From an uncultured Prevotellaceae bacterium (GTDB lineage: Bacteria > Bacteroidota > Bacteroidia > Bacteroidales > Bacteroidaceae), in the NCBI GenBank assembly GCA_900315075.1, contig OMXV01000005.1, positions 124,001-188,000 on the forward strand: 64,000 bases of DNA. The letters are read 5' to 3'. Shown piece after piece: positions 16,264 to 25,611 of the stretch. The number at the start of each line of letters is the position of its first letter. Position 1 is the stretch's first letter. The notes beneath the pieces were generated by a model, which saw nothing but the letters and a program-made list of their open reading frames with translations, had not been told where the DNA came from and made no database searches. Position numbers and translations under genes: made by a program.

Positions 16264-16668
16264 TTAATGCTCGCACAACTCGGTCAGGATGCCGCAGGTG
16301 GATTTCGGATGCAGGAAAGCAATGTTTAAGTTCTCTGCACCTTTGCGGGGAGCTTTATCTATCAAGCGGATACCTTTTTCATCGCACTCAGCCAAAGCGT
16401 TGGCCACACCGTCTTCGATGCAGAAAGCCACATGGTGGACACCACGACCGCCTTTGTCAAGCCATTTCTGAATGGTGCTCTCTGGTGATGTCGGCTCCAG
16501 GAGTTCCAATTTCACTTCGCCGCATTTCAAGAAAGCTGTTTTCACTTTCTGGTCGGCAACTTCTTCTACTGCGTAGCACTCAAGTCCCAATACTTCCTTG
16601 AAGTAGGGGAGTACTTCCTCAATGCTCTGTACACCTATACCAAGGTGCTCAATGTGTGAGATTTTCAT
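16264..16668 (-). CDS. mce: Methylmalonyl-CoA epimerase
   Basis: A 134-residue vicinal-oxygen-chelate (glyoxalase-fold) protein. The metal ligands lie in HLGIGVQSIEE near the start, in GVHHVAFCIEDG in the middle and in the final TELCE. It interconverts the S and R forms of methylmalonyl-CoA, linking the B12-dependent mutase to MmdA. First gene of the operon, with a -7 box about 55 bases upstream. Confidence 0.95.
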   Translation of the reverse strand: MKISHIEHLGIGVQSIEEVLPYFKEVLGLECYAVEEVADQKVKTAFLKCGEVKLELLEPTSPESTIQKWLDKGGRGVHHVAFCIEDGVANALAECDEKGIRLIDKAPRKGAENLNIAFLHPKSTCGILTELCEH

Positions 16669-16720
16669 ATTTTTAAATTTTAAAGAAACAATAGTATTTT
16701 CTATGTTTTCAAATCAGCTG

Positions 16721-16728
16721 CAAAATTA
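16721..16728 (-). promoter_or_regulatory. -7 box TAATTTTG for the mce-mmd operon
   Basis: Minus-strand TAnnTTTG match 53 bases upstream of the mce start. Confidence 0.55.
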
Positions 16729-16837
16729 ACATTTTATCCCATAAATAACGAATAAAAACACATAAAATATGTTATTTTTAGGCTTTTAAGTAGGTAATCA
16801 AAATTAGATGATAGTATTTCATGATTTATACGCCAAA

Positions 16838-16902
16838 GAAAGTTACGATTAAGCGAGAGGGAAGCCAAATGTATTTAAGCTTGTCCGAGCGTGAGTAATT
16901 TC
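16838..16902. repeat. Single stem-loop repeat unit
   Basis: Outer arms GAAAGTTAC (16838-16846) and GTAATTTC (16895-16902) enclose AAGCGAGAGG, an inner arm pair AAGCCAAAT / ATTTAAGCTT and TTGTCCGAGCGTGAG. Same order of parts as the tandem units elsewhere in the window. The rest of the 16669-16977 gap holds no gene. Confidence 0.65.
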
Positions 16903-16977
16903 GGTAATACCAAACATAAAAGACTATAAAAACACCTACAAGAATGACAGTTATAGATAATATTGATTACCTACTAA

Positions 16978-19356
16978 TTAAAACTCCACTAATACGCGTG
17001 CATTAATCTGCCGACCTGTCAAGTAATTAGGTACGGCATATTGATGGTTGGTCACATCGGTAATCCAGTAGTAGGAGTTCACATTGTTGATACCGAAGAG
17101 ATTGAGACAGTCGATACCTAACCAGATGTTGCGTGGCATATTCTTCCGTTCGCGTTTGTCGTTGTCAAGGGCACGGAAACTCATCCCGATGTCAGCGCGT
17201 TTATAGGCAGGAGCACGGAAATCGAAAGACTCTATGCCACGGTGGGGTGCTGAGAAGGGAAGACCGTCGGCGTAAGTGAGTTTTAGCGACATCTTCCATC
17301 GCTCAGTGTTGGGGAAGTAGTCGGTGAAATTCAGACTCAATGCAAAACGCTGGTCGGTGGGCATAGGTATATCGCGCCCGTGGAGCTTCATTTTCGTGTT
17401 CATCACAGAGAGGCTTACCCATGAGTCGGCACCAGGTACGAATTCACCATATAGTTTCATGTCCAACCCCATGGCATGACCATTGGCCTCATTATGGCCG
17501 TAATACACCACTTTTACGTTGTTCACACTGTAAGGAACCAGATTGGACATCAGCTTATAATATGCTTCGGCACTGAAACGGTAATTGCGCTCGTTCATTT
17601 TAAAACGATAGTCGAGGGCGGCGATAAAGTGAATCGAACGCTGGCTCTTGATTTTCTCGTTGAGGGTGGCGTATGTGATGCCACTGATGGTGGTAGTGTC
17701 ACGTAACTCCTTGAAGAAAGGTGCTTGATAATATAAGCCTGTGGCAAAACGATAAGTGATGTTGTAATTGTAGGAGGGGACAATACTCAGTGATACACGC
17801 GGACTGACGATGCTTTCGTGATTGAAGTTCCAATGTGAAAAACGTACGCCATAATTCAGTGTATAAAAGGCTGTCTCGGCAGCGTTGTTCCAGCGGTAAC
17901 TATCTTGTACGTAAGTCTCTAAGCGGTTGGCTTTTAACTCATTACGAGCGTTTAATGAATATATCATGAGTAGATCTTTCCCAGTGTGGGGCATGGTGTA
18001 ACCGGCTGAGTCGCGCATCTCGTATTCACGGCTGTTTTCGGTGATACGTTCCAATTTATAAGTAATGCCTCCCTCAAAATCGTGTTTGCCAGCCTTGTGT
18101 GCAAGGCGTAATTTGAAGGTTTCTACATTGGCTTCTAAGTAGTTACGGGCATGATCCATATAAGTGCCAACGCCAAGATTCTCGCTTGTTTCTGTCTGTG
18201 TGAGCCAGTATTGCCCTTGAATGTCATACTGCTCTTGCTCCTTTGTGTAGAAAGCTGAGGCGATAAATGACAATGAGGTGGTTTCTGTGAGGTGGCGAGT
18301 CAGGCTGGCCATGCCAAAATAGGTACGGAAGATGTCTTTCTCCTTGCCGTCGAAATAGACCTTGAAGTTTTTCACATTCTCCATTGTACCAAAGTTGGTT
18401 TCACGGTCTTCTGGGGTGAAATTATAGTGGTTTTCCGAAATGTTTCCAATCAAGTCAAAAGTCCAGCGCTTGTTGGGCTTAAAACTAAGATAGGTCTGGT
18501 AATCAAGGAAATTGGGATTGTATTCACCCTTGGTTTCCAACGAACCTAACAGATAGCGGTTGGTCTTGTAGCGAAGGCCATTACTCCATGATAGTTTCTT
18601 AGTGCCTATGCCGAAATAGCCACTGGCACCAAGCAGACTTGCTGAAATGCTACCTTCCAGTCGCTTGGGACGTTTGTAGGTGATGTCGAGTGCCGACGAC
18701 ATTTTATCGCCATATTTAGCCTCATAGCCGCCGGTTGAGAAGTTAATTTTCTCCACCATGTCGGGGTTGATAATAGAAAGTCCTTCCTGTTGACCACTAC
18801 GGACAAGGAAAGGGCGATATACCTCGACGTTATTGATATAAACGCTGTTTTCATCGAAACTACCACCACGGACATTGTATTGGGATGACAGTTCGCTATG
18901 GGTAGAAACACCAGCCTGACCTTGAATGAGTTCTTCCACTGCATTACCTGTGGCAGAGGGAACAGTCTTCATATCCTTGGTGTCCAGTTCCTGTGTCTGT
19001 GTGGTCTGGCGGCGTGTCGTCGAGACAACCACCTCGTCGAGCTGGGTCTGGCCGTTGAGTTGTAGGATGAGGGTTTGCTTACCCTTTGGCTTACGAAGCA
19101 CACGCGTCTTGCTGATGTAGCCTACCATGGAGAATTTTACCACCACACTGTCTTCGGATTCCAACTCTAAGCTGAATTCTCCGTGTATATTGGTAAAGGC
19201 GAATTTTCCCTGACTGGCACATGTGACACTGACGAGTTCCAAGGGATTGTTCTCGTCATCGCTCACCTTGCCTTGAAGGGTGAATGACTGTCCAAGTACT
19301 CCAAGGCTAAATGTAGTGAGAAATAATAAAAGTAGAAGATATCTTCTCTGTTTCAT
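16978..19356 (-). CDS. TonB-dependent outer-membrane receptor with carboxypeptidase-like N-terminal domain
   Basis: The 792 residues comprise a signal peptide (ending LGVLGQ), a CarboxypepD_reg-like domain at about 25-105 (TLQGKVSDDENNPLELVSVT), a plug domain at about 120-225 (QYNVRGGSFDENSVYINNVE; EKINFSTGGYEAKYGDKMSS) and a beta-barrel ending in VLVEF with the C-terminal aromatic residue. It imports a ligand using TonB energy. It is shorter than SusC (about 1000 residues), no SusD gene is adjacent, and the plug resembles the general receptor family, so it is not called SusC. Ligand unknown. Next to a FemAB/GNAT-like gene on the same strand, 48 bases apart. Confidence 0.92.
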   Translation of the reverse strand: MKQRRYLLLLLFLTTFSLGVLGQSFTLQGKVSDDENNPLELVSVTCASQGKFAFTNIHGEFSLELESEDSVVVKFSMVGYISKTRVLRKPKGKQTLILQLNGQTQLDEVVVSTTRRQTTQTQELDTKDMKTVPSATGNAVEELIQGQAGVSTHSELSSQYNVRGGSFDENSVYINNVEVYRPFLVRSGQQEGLSIINPDMVEKINFSTGGYEAKYGDKMSSALDITYKRPKRLEGSISASLLGASGYFGIGTKKLSWSNGLRYKTNRYLLGSLETKGEYNPNFLDYQTYLSFKPNKRWTFDLIGNISENHYNFTPEDRETNFGTMENVKNFKVYFDGKEKDIFRTYFGMASLTRHLTETTSLSFIASAFYTKEQEQYDIQGQYWLTQTETSENLGVGTYMDHARNYLEANVETFKLRLAHKAGKHDFEGGITYKLERITENSREYEMRDSAGYTMPHTGKDLLMIYSLNARNELKANRLETYVQDSYRWNNAAETAFYTLNYGVRFSHWNFNHESIVSPRVSLSIVPSYNYNITYRFATGLYYQAPFFKELRDTTTISGITYATLNEKIKSQRSIHFIAALDYRFKMNERNYRFSAEAYYKLMSNLVPYSVNNVKVVYYGHNEANGHAMGLDMKLYGEFVPGADSWVSLSVMNTKMKLHGRDIPMPTDQRFALSLNFTDYFPNTERWKMSLKLTYADGLPFSAPHRGIESFDFRAPAYKRADIGMSFRALDNDKRERKNMPRNIWLGIDCLNLFGINNVNSYYWITDVTNHQYAVPNYLTGRQINARVLVEF

Positions 19357-19404
19357 CTAAGATATAACGTGATTTTCCCGCATATATTGTGTAGCGCCGC
19401 TACG

Positions 19405-20382
19405 CTACTCTTTCATAAACCAACGTACGAACCGGTTGATGAAACCAAAGGGGAACCTAAACCAACGAAAGGTACTGGTGGGTTTTCCTCCAAAACGGAG
19501 GATGGCCTCACGTGAGGGGTTCTTGCTGAAAGGCAGACCGGCGTTCATGAAACGTAAGTGCTCATATCCTTTCTGATAACTGTCTTCAAGGGCATTCCAG
19601 ATAGTCATTGTACGGGGATGATGCAATAGGTGTGATTTGTTGCGTGCCGCCATGTACCACATATAGGCATCCGACTTGGAATACACTATTGTACAACCGC
19701 CTATTATGCGGTCTTTGTAAAGGGTGACATAGACACGCCCATGGTTGCTATGCCACAACTGGAGGAATAGTTCCTTCCGGGGGATAAAACGTTGGAATTT
19801 GAAACGGTAGTATCGGCGCAACAAGGAGTGGAACTTCAGCACCTCCTCCTCGTCTTTTGCCTCACGGGTCACCACGCCTGTTTCATAGGTGTTGTCGATA
19901 CGCTTTTTAGTTTTATCGGCAATGCGCTCTATTGGGGCTTTGCTATGCAGCGAGTTGTGAATTGAGGTCCACCGTATGGGGAAATAACTCTGATGACGGA
20001 AATGTCGATAGCCAAACATTTTCTTGCTCAGGTTGCTAAACTCGATGTACAAGCACATCTTGCGGCGGAAAAGGCGTGTGAAGGCTTGCATCAATTCACC
20101 GAAGACGGCATTTTTATCTACACCGTTGCTGTATTCTCCCTCGCCGTAGATGCGGGCATTGGAATAGAGATAGGGCGGTATGAGCGAACCGCGACGATAG
20201 ACCACAGCGAAAAGATGACCTAAGATGTTGTTGTCCGCATCATAGGCAACGGCCATATATGGCGTACAGCCAGGAGTTTGTTCCATCATTACGAACAAAT
20301 CCTTGCTGTGGAAGAAATTATCCTGGCTGATGTCGGGTAATTCCTCGCTCTTGTTGAATATCCGTACCTCGGTGCTGGGCAT
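19405..20382 (-). CDS. FemAB/GNAT-fold acyltransferase-like protein
   Basis: A 325-residue cytosolic protein resembling the Acetyltransf_6/FemAB group: long helical segments, KTKKRIDNTYETGVVTREAK, an N-acyltransferase-like stretch VYVTLYKDRIIGGCTIVYSK and YMAARNKSHLLHHPRTMTIW, and GYEHLRFMNAGLPFSKNPSR toward the end. Such proteins add amino acids or acyl groups to lipid-linked or cell-wall precursors; the substrate here is unknown. The ATG at 20382 is chosen because the longer frame from 20451 overlaps the GH2 gene and encodes a run of acidic residues unlike the family. It lies 18 bases after the GH2 stop. Confidence 0.75.
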   Translation of the reverse strand: MPSTEVRIFNKSEELPDISQDNFFHSKDLFVMMEQTPGCTPYMAVAYDADNNILGHLFAVVYRRGSLIPPYLYSNARIYGEGEYSNGVDKNAVFGELMQAFTRLFRRKMCLYIEFSNLSKKMFGYRHFRHQSYFPIRWTSIHNSLHSKAPIERIADKTKKRIDNTYETGVVTREAKDEEEVLKFHSLLRRYYRFKFQRFIPRKELFLQLWHSNHGRVYVTLYKDRIIGGCTIVYSKSDAYMWYMAARNKSHLLHHPRTMTIWNALEDSYQKGYEHLRFMNAGLPFSKNPSREAILRFGGKPTSTFRWFRFPFGFINRFVRWFMKE

Positions 20383-20394
20383 ATATGTATTTAG

Positions 20395-20413
20395 AATCTT
20401 CAATCTTCGATCG
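20395..20413 (-). repeat. Short GAAGATTGAAGATT repeat at a gene end
   Basis: Supplies the last codons and stop of the GH2 gene on the minus strand; a short, diverged member of the same family. Confidence 0.6.
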
Positions 20414-22817
20414 TCTTCATCTTTGTCTTCACTGTCTTCATTCCCTGGCATGTGGTGGTGAGCACGATGTCGGAGGGCGACTGTCCAGAACGCAGGATGA
20501 CCATGGCTGAGCCATTCCAGAGACGTCGATGGCCTACTACGTTGAGCTCGTCACTGTTGATGTCGCCATTGGTTACTGCCACGATGCGAGCATCGCCGCT
20601 GACCGCAAATTGCAACTCGTCTTGTGAAGTATAGACTCTGCGGCCTTTCTTGTCTACAGCAGTGATGCGTAGATGCTGCAGGTCGTTGCCATCAGCATGC
20701 CAATTTGTATTGTCGGGTGTGACAATCAGGCGCACTGCTTTATCTGAGGTCTCTACGCGGTGGCGTGCCACGGCCTTCTGGCTATCATCGTTGCGTGCTA
20801 TCGCCTCTATAGAACCAGGTGCATAGATTACACCGTCCCAGCGGATTCTGTTGCGTTGTTTGGGGTCGCTCTTGATGTTGCGTTTCACGCCCAAGCTCTT
20901 GCCGTTGACTATTAGTTCCACTTCGTCGGCATTAGTGTAGGTCCAAAGCGATAAAGTGTCGCCTGTGTGGCGATTCCAATGGTCGCTCATGCCGTCATTG
21001 CTGAAGACAATCCCATTCCAGTCTTCATTCTTGGCTTTGGAGTCGATGATGCCAATGTGTACGGTGGGCTCTTCGGGTTTGAACATCGAGCGGATGAGCC
21101 AGGCACGGGGTTTAGGCTCCAGTGAAATGTCAAACACACCGTCGCTCCATCCCTTGGCTGGCCAACCTCGAGATTCGCCGAGGTAGTCTATCATTCCCCA
21201 ATAGGCCAAACCTATTACTTTGTCGAGGTTCATCTCGTAGAAGTTTGTTCCCATCATCGTGGTGTTGGCTTCACTCTGATAGAATATCATGTGTGGGAAA
21301 CGGCGGGAGTCTCCGGGGAAATACATGTAGCGGTAGTTATATGCCTGGATGTCGGTGACCATTGCGAGAGGTGCAGGCAATGAGTCGGTCTGGTGGTTTC
21401 GCCCACGTGGGTGCATGGCTACGGTGACCAATCTTGTACTGTCGTAACGTTGGAGCAGTTCTTTCTGCAATCGATAGGGTGTTACCCCCCAGTCGCCAAA
21501 GGGCAGATTTGTGTAGGTTTGTAACTCATTGCCAAGGCTCCAGAACACCACGCTGGGGTGGTTGCGGTCGCGCTTGATGAATTCAGGCACATCGTGCTGC
21601 CACAAGTTCACCCATTTCTCACGACCTCCACAGTATTGGTCGAGCCATTTGTCGTATAACTCATCCACCACGAGGATGCCGTAACGGTCGCACAGGTCGA
21701 GTAATGAGGTGGAGTAGGGGTTGTGGGAAGTGCGGATATGGTTGAATCCAAATTCCTTAAGCAACTGAATACGCTTCTCCATAGCACGGGGATAGGCGGC
21801 TGCCCCAAGGGCACCGAGGGTGTGATGATTGGCAATACCTTTCAGAAGCACTTTCTTGCCATTGAGACGCATGCCATAGTCAGGGGAGAATTCCACGGTG
21901 CGAATGCCGAATTGCTGACTGACGCAGTCGCGGGCGTTACCATCGGCATCGTAGAGTGTCACTTCTGCTGTGTAGAGGTTGGGGTGTTCACAATCCCATA
22001 ACTGAGCATTGACGATGTGTGTGGAGGACAGACGCATTTCTTGGATACGTAGTTTCCGGTTGCGTAGCACATCCTCACGGCGCTCTACCACCATATTCCC
22101 CTGAGGGTCGATGATGCGTAGGCCCACACTTTGTGCAGCAGGATTGTCCTTTGTATAATTTGCGGCCTCTATTTGAATACCCACCTCACTATTGTTGTGT
22201 GTGGTGATGTATAGGGGATGTCTGGTAAAATATATTTCAGGGTCGGTCACGATGAGGTTTACATCGCGGAACAGACCACCACCAGTGTACCATCGTGAAT
22301 TGTTAGGCTCACGGGTGTCGGCTCTCACTGCAATCACATTTGGAGAGTCCCAACGTACCTTCTTGGTAATATCAACTTCAAAGCCCAAGTAGCCATAATC
22401 GGTCTTACCTACCAGTTCGCCATTCAAATAGACATCGCCTACATACATGATGCCTTCGAAGTCGAGCAGCAAGCGTTTGCCGCGCATTTCGGAATCGAGG
22501 ATGAGCGGACGGCGGTACCAACCGATGCCCATCTCTTTGAAACCACGGCTGCTGAGCCTACTCGTAATATTGGCACCTGGGTCGCTGTTGTCGGCGCGCT
22601 CATCGGCGGTGGGGGGAATCCAAGGCTGTTCGATTTGGAAATCATGAGGCAGGTCCACGTCGCGCCAATCGCTGTCGTTATAGGTAGGCGAGATGGCATT
22701 CTCAATGTCGCCTTCATGGAATTTCCATCCGAAGTCTATGTTTTTTACCATTCGCTCCTGTGCTTCAGCCGGAAGCCCAGTGAGAACAGCAATAATTAGG
22801 AATAGTATTTTTTTCAT
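20400..22817 (-). CDS. Glycoside hydrolase family 2 (beta-galactosidase-like)
   Basis: An 805-residue secreted enzyme with a signal peptide ending PAEAQ, then a sugar-binding jelly roll, an immunoglobulin-like domain, the TIM barrel and two C-terminal beta domains (DUF4982-like, Big-like). The acid/base glutamate is in WSLGNEL; the likely nucleophile glutamate is in FYQSEANTTM. The N-terminal GWKFHEGD and DVDLPHDF motifs are typical. Beta-galactosidase or beta-glucuronidase activity is likely on plant side chains; the exact sugar is not visible. The end of the gene, IED plus stop, is provided by the GAAGATTGAAGATT repeat. Three 80-bp repeats lie just upstream of the start. Neighbour of GH105. 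Confidence 0.92.
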   Translation of the reverse strand: MKKILFLIIAVLTGLPAEAQERMVKNIDFGWKFHEGDIENAISPTYNDSDWRDVDLPHDFQIEQPWIPPTADERADNSDPGANITSRLSSRGFKEMGIGWYRRPLILDSEMRGKRLLLDFEGIMYVGDVYLNGELVGKTDYGYLGFEVDITKKVRWDSPNVIAVRADTREPNNSRWYTGGGLFRDVNLIVTDPEIYFTRHPLYITTHNNSEVGIQIEAANYTKDNPAAQSVGLRIIDPQGNMVVERREDVLRNRKLRIQEMRLSSTHIVNAQLWDCEHPNLYTAEVTLYDADGNARDCVSQQFGIRTVEFSPDYGMRLNGKKVLLKGIANHHTLGALGAAAYPRAMEKRIQLLKEFGFNHIRTSHNPYSTSLLDLCDRYGILVVDELYDKWLDQYCGGREKWVNLWQHDVPEFIKRDRNHPSVVFWSLGNELQTYTNLPFGDWGVTPYRLQKELLQRYDSTRLVTVAMHPRGRNHQTDSLPAPLAMVTDIQAYNYRYMYFPGDSRRFPHMIFYQSEANTTMMGTNFYEMNLDKVIGLAYWGMIDYLGESRGWPAKGWSDGVFDISLEPKPRAWLIRSMFKPEEPTVHIGIIDSKAKNEDWNGIVFSNDGMSDHWNRHTGDTLSLWTYTNADEVELIVNGKSLGVKRNIKSDPKQRNRIRWDGVIYAPGSIEAIARNDDSQKAVARHRVETSDKAVRLIVTPDNTNWHADGNDLQHLRITAVDKKGRRVYTSQDELQFAVSGDARIVAVTNGDINSDELNVVGHRRLWNGSAMVILRSGQSPSDIVLTTTCQGMKTVKTKMKTIED

Positions 22818-22860
22818 TAGTAATTTTGTATAGAATTCAGTACATACCGTATTTTATCTT

Positions 22861-23100
22861 CAATTTTAGCTTCGCTGATTTTTGTCACGACTCGGCATAG
22901 TTCAAACAAGTTCGACTCTGCTCTCGCTGCTCCAAAAATTCAATTTTAGCTTCGCTGATTTTTGTCACGACTCGGCACAGTTCAAACAAGTTTGACTCTG
23001 CTCTCGCTGCTCCAAAAATTCAATTTTAGCTTCGCTGATTTTTGTCACGACTCGGCATAGTTCAAACAAGTTTGACTCTGCTCTCGCTGCTCCAAAAATT
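22861..23100. repeat. Three tandem 80-bp stem-loop repeats
   Basis: Three units start at 22861, 22941 and 23021 and differ at only two positions (catag/cacag; ttcgac/tttgac). Each has outer arms AATTTT / AAAAATT, an inner pair AGTTCAAAC / GTTTGACT and, on the minus strand, AGCGAGAGC and TGCCGAGTCGTGA. The array sits 44 bases upstream of the GH2 start and runs into the AT-rich repeat at 23101. A diverged relative lies at 55668-55820. Confidence 0.93.
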
Positions 23101-23146
23101 CAATTTTCAATTTTCAATTTTCAATCTTCAATTTTCAATCTTCAAT
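23101..23146 (-). repeat. TTGAAGATTGAAAATTGA repeat supplying a gene end
   Basis: Minus-strand copies of GATTGAAAATTGAA. The innermost copy encodes LKIEN and the TGA stop of the GH105 gene at 23128. Confidence 0.9.
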
Positions 23147-24255
23147 ATCATTTTATAATATTCTGCTGCTCCAAGCAGGAAACACCCTGTGCCATAGTCC
23201 TCAAAGTCGGGTACTTTGGTGTAGCTCAGAGGTTGACCTGCAGAGGGGTCTTTGCCTGTTCCCTGCACCCAGCCGAGAAAACCGTCGGGATGTACGCAGT
23301 CGCGCACCAGTGCAGCCCATGCCTTGTCGCAGGCAGGCTTGTATTTCTTAGCTTTCAAGATGCCATGATTGATGCCCCAACTTAGTCCATAGAGGAAGAG
23401 GGCAGTGCCAGTTAGTTCCTTTCCACCGTATGTCACAGGACTCATCAGACTGGGGTTCCATAGTCCGTCCTCACGCTGGCATAACAGCAAGGCATTGCTC
23501 ATCAGGATGAAGTCTTTTTTCAGTCCTTTATAGTATTTGTCTTTCTTGCCGATGTCATCCATCACCCTCACGAGAGCGGCATATACCCATCCACTGCCAC
23601 GGCTCCAGTAGCAGTTCTGCCCATCGCTCTCTTTGTAAGGGGGCACATAATCGGCATCTCGCCACCAGAGGCCTTCTGCTACGTTGAACAATCCTCCTCC
23701 ACAGGTGTCGCGCGACCAGGTGTACATTTTCATGCCATGGTCGAGGTATTTTCGCTCGCCTGTGGCTTTGTACATCTTGCTATATACGGGCATGGCCATC
23801 TGAATGGCGTCTATCCATGTCCACCAACCAATTTTTGTAGTCATCTGGTGGTCGAGATTTTCCCGCACATGCTCTATCATCCGACTGTCGTGGGTCATCA
23901 TGTAACGGTCGAGATAAGTCTGCTCGCAGCACTGGTCGTCGGCATCGCAGGTGTTGACACCATTGCGGGGCAACCACTGATGGAAATTAGCCCAACGGTC
24001 TGTGTATTGAATATATGCTTCGTCTGGGTCGATGCCATAGAGTGCCATAAGCCCTTCGTAATACACGGCACGGGTCCACAAATTGCTGGGGCGGACACGC
24101 CCTACATTGGTGGCCTCGGTCGGGTCAGCATATTTGCGCATAAAATAGATGTTCACTTTACGAGCGGTTTGAAGCACTTCATTCGAGGTGGCTTGCTGTC
24201 CGTACGTGATGTTCACAGTGAGAATGAGTAGTAGAAATGCAAAAGTTCTTTTCAT
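23128..24255 (-). CDS. Unsaturated rhamnogalacturonyl hydrolase, GH105
   Basis: A 375-residue (alpha/alpha)6-barrel enzyme with a signal peptide ending ITYGQ, so periplasmic. Hallmarks: WTRAVYYEGLMALY, WWTWIDAIQMAMPVY, LWWRDADYVPPY and NCYWSRGSGWVYAALVR, then LGWVQGTGKDPSAGQP and DYGTGCFLLGAAEY. It removes the unsaturated galacturonate left at the non-reducing end by PL11 lyases such as the one at 1438-3543. The C-terminus EYYKMILKIEN is partly repeat-encoded. Two -7 boxes lie upstream. Confidence 0.93.
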   Translation of the reverse strand: MKRTFAFLLLILTVNITYGQQATSNEVLQTARKVNIYFMRKYADPTEATNVGRVRPSNLWTRAVYYEGLMALYGIDPDEAYIQYTDRWANFHQWLPRNGVNTCDADDQCCEQTYLDRYMMTHDSRMIEHVRENLDHQMTTKIGWWTWIDAIQMAMPVYSKMYKATGERKYLDHGMKMYTWSRDTCGGGLFNVAEGLWWRDADYVPPYKESDGQNCYWSRGSGWVYAALVRVMDDIGKKDKYYKGLKKDFILMSNALLLCQREDGLWNPSLMSPVTYGGKELTGTALFLYGLSWGINHGILKAKKYKPACDKAWAALVRDCVHPDGFLGWVQGTGKDPSAGQPLSYTKVPDFEDYGTGCFLLGAAEYYKMILKIEN

Positions 24256-24311
24256 TTTAGTAGGTTATTATAGTTTGTTTTTGAATGTTCATAGATAATT
24301 TAGTGATAATT

Positions 24312-24330
24312 CAAAGATATTGCAAAATTA
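24312..24330 (-). promoter_or_regulatory. Two candidate -7 boxes for the GH105 gene
   Basis: Minus-strand TATCTTTG (24312-24319) and TAATTTTG (24323-24330), about 60-70 bases upstream of the start. Confidence 0.5.
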
Positions 24331-24459
24331 AATAAAAAAAATGAGATTATTGCATTTGTCAGATAAAAATCTGATTTCTTTCGTTGAATGTACCTTATTT
24401 CTACTGATTTATACATAATATTCTATTTCATTCAACGTTATTCTTGAAAAACAAGTAAA

Positions 24460-25602
24460 ATGATACCATTTATCAGTCTTGAACAACGTACTCGGCTGCA
24501 TGCCGATGAAATCAACAAAGTCGTCGCTGAGGTGATTTCCTCGGGATGGTATCTTTTGGGAAGACGGTTGGAGCAGTTCGAACAAGAATATGCTCATTTT
24601 ATCGGGACACAACATTGTGTTGGCGTGTCTAATGGTCTGGATGCCATTACATTGATATATAGGGCATATATTGAGATGGGGTGGATGAAACCTGGTGATG
24701 AGGTCATCGTACCTGCCAACACTTACATTGCTTCTATACTTGCCATTTCAGAGAATAAGTTGCGGCCTGTGCTTGTCGAACCAGATGCACGTACTTTGTT
24801 AATGGATCCAAATCTCATAGAGCAGCATATCACACCTAAGACTAGGTCTATTTTGATGGTGCATCTATATGGACGTTGCGCATGGAGTGAAACTGTGCGA
24901 AATCTTTGTCAAAAATACGACTTATTATTGGTGGAAGATAATGCTCAGGCACATGGCTGTAGGTGCGAGGAGGGTATGACTGGAGCATTGGGCGATGCTG
25001 CGGCACACAGTTTTTATCCCACTAAAAACTTAGGTGCCTTAGGAGATGCTGGGGCTGTGACAACCAATGACAGCCAACTCGCTGAAGTGCTTTATGCGCT
25101 GCGTAATTATGGTTCTTCACGAAAGTACATTTTCGACTACAAGGGACGAAATTGTAGGATGGACGAACTTCAGGCTGCGGTTTTGAGCGTCAGACTCAAA
25201 TATTTGGATGAGGAAAATGAGAAACGACGAAAAATAGCAGCACTCTATCATGAGCAAATTGCATCACCTTTTGTCACACTTCCAGACCCAATGCCCACTG
25301 AAAGCAATGTGTGGCATCTTTTCCCCATTTTTTGTGGCGATGGCAAAAGCATATACAAACGCAAGGGTGATGACTTGACCCTACGTGACCGTCTTCGTCG
25401 TTTCCTTCTCTCTAATAATATCGAAACGCAGGTGCATTATCCTATTCCACCACATAGGCAGCAGTGCTACCAAGAGTTTTCTTCTTTGTCATTACCTATT
25501 ACAGACCTCATTCATGCCACCGAACTGAGTCTCCCTATTGGACCAGAACTTTCTCTTGAAGATGCAGCATGGGTTGCCAATGTTATCAACCAATTTGAAT
25601 AA
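24460..25602 (+). CDS. DegT/DnrJ/EryC1/StrS sugar aminotransferase
   Basis: PLP-dependent aminotransferase of nucleotide-sugar biosynthesis, 380 residues. The PLP lysine is K189 in SFYPTKNLGALGDAG; the cofactor aspartate lies in LLLVEDNAQAHG. EVIVPANTYIASILAI and NYGSSRKYIFDYKGRNCRMD are typical of dTDP-3-amino-3,6-dideoxyhexose forming enzymes (FdtB/QdtB-like). It would act on a keto sugar derived from dTDP-glucose; a dTDP-glucose 4,6-dehydratase is at 60811-61971, far from it. The final product (glycan, S-layer or capsule) is not shown. Divergent from GH105. Confidence 0.9.
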   Translation: MIPFISLEQRTRLHADEINKVVAEVISSGWYLLGRRLEQFEQEYAHFIGTQHCVGVSNGLDAITLIYRAYIEMGWMKPGDEVIVPANTYIASILAISENKLRPVLVEPDARTLLMDPNLIEQHITPKTRSILMVHLYGRCAWSETVRNLCQKYDLLLVEDNAQAHGCRCEEGMTGALGDAAAHSFYPTKNLGALGDAGAVTTNDSQLAEVLYALRNYGSSRKYIFDYKGRNCRMDELQAAVLSVRLKYLDEENEKRRKIAALYHEQIASPFVTLPDPMPTESNVWHLFPIFCGDGKSIYKRKGDDLTLRDRLRRFLLSNNIETQVHYPIPPHRQQCYQEFSSLSLPITDLIHATELSLPIGPELSLEDAAWVANVINQFE

Positions 25603-25611
25603 GTTTATTAC

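Noticed and set aside
16978-19356. SusC
   Set aside because: Too short, no adjacent SusD, and the plug motifs fit the general TonB-dependent receptor family.
22861-23100. CRISPR-like array
   Set aside because: The units are directly adjacent 80-bp copies with no variable spacers and no cas genes nearby.
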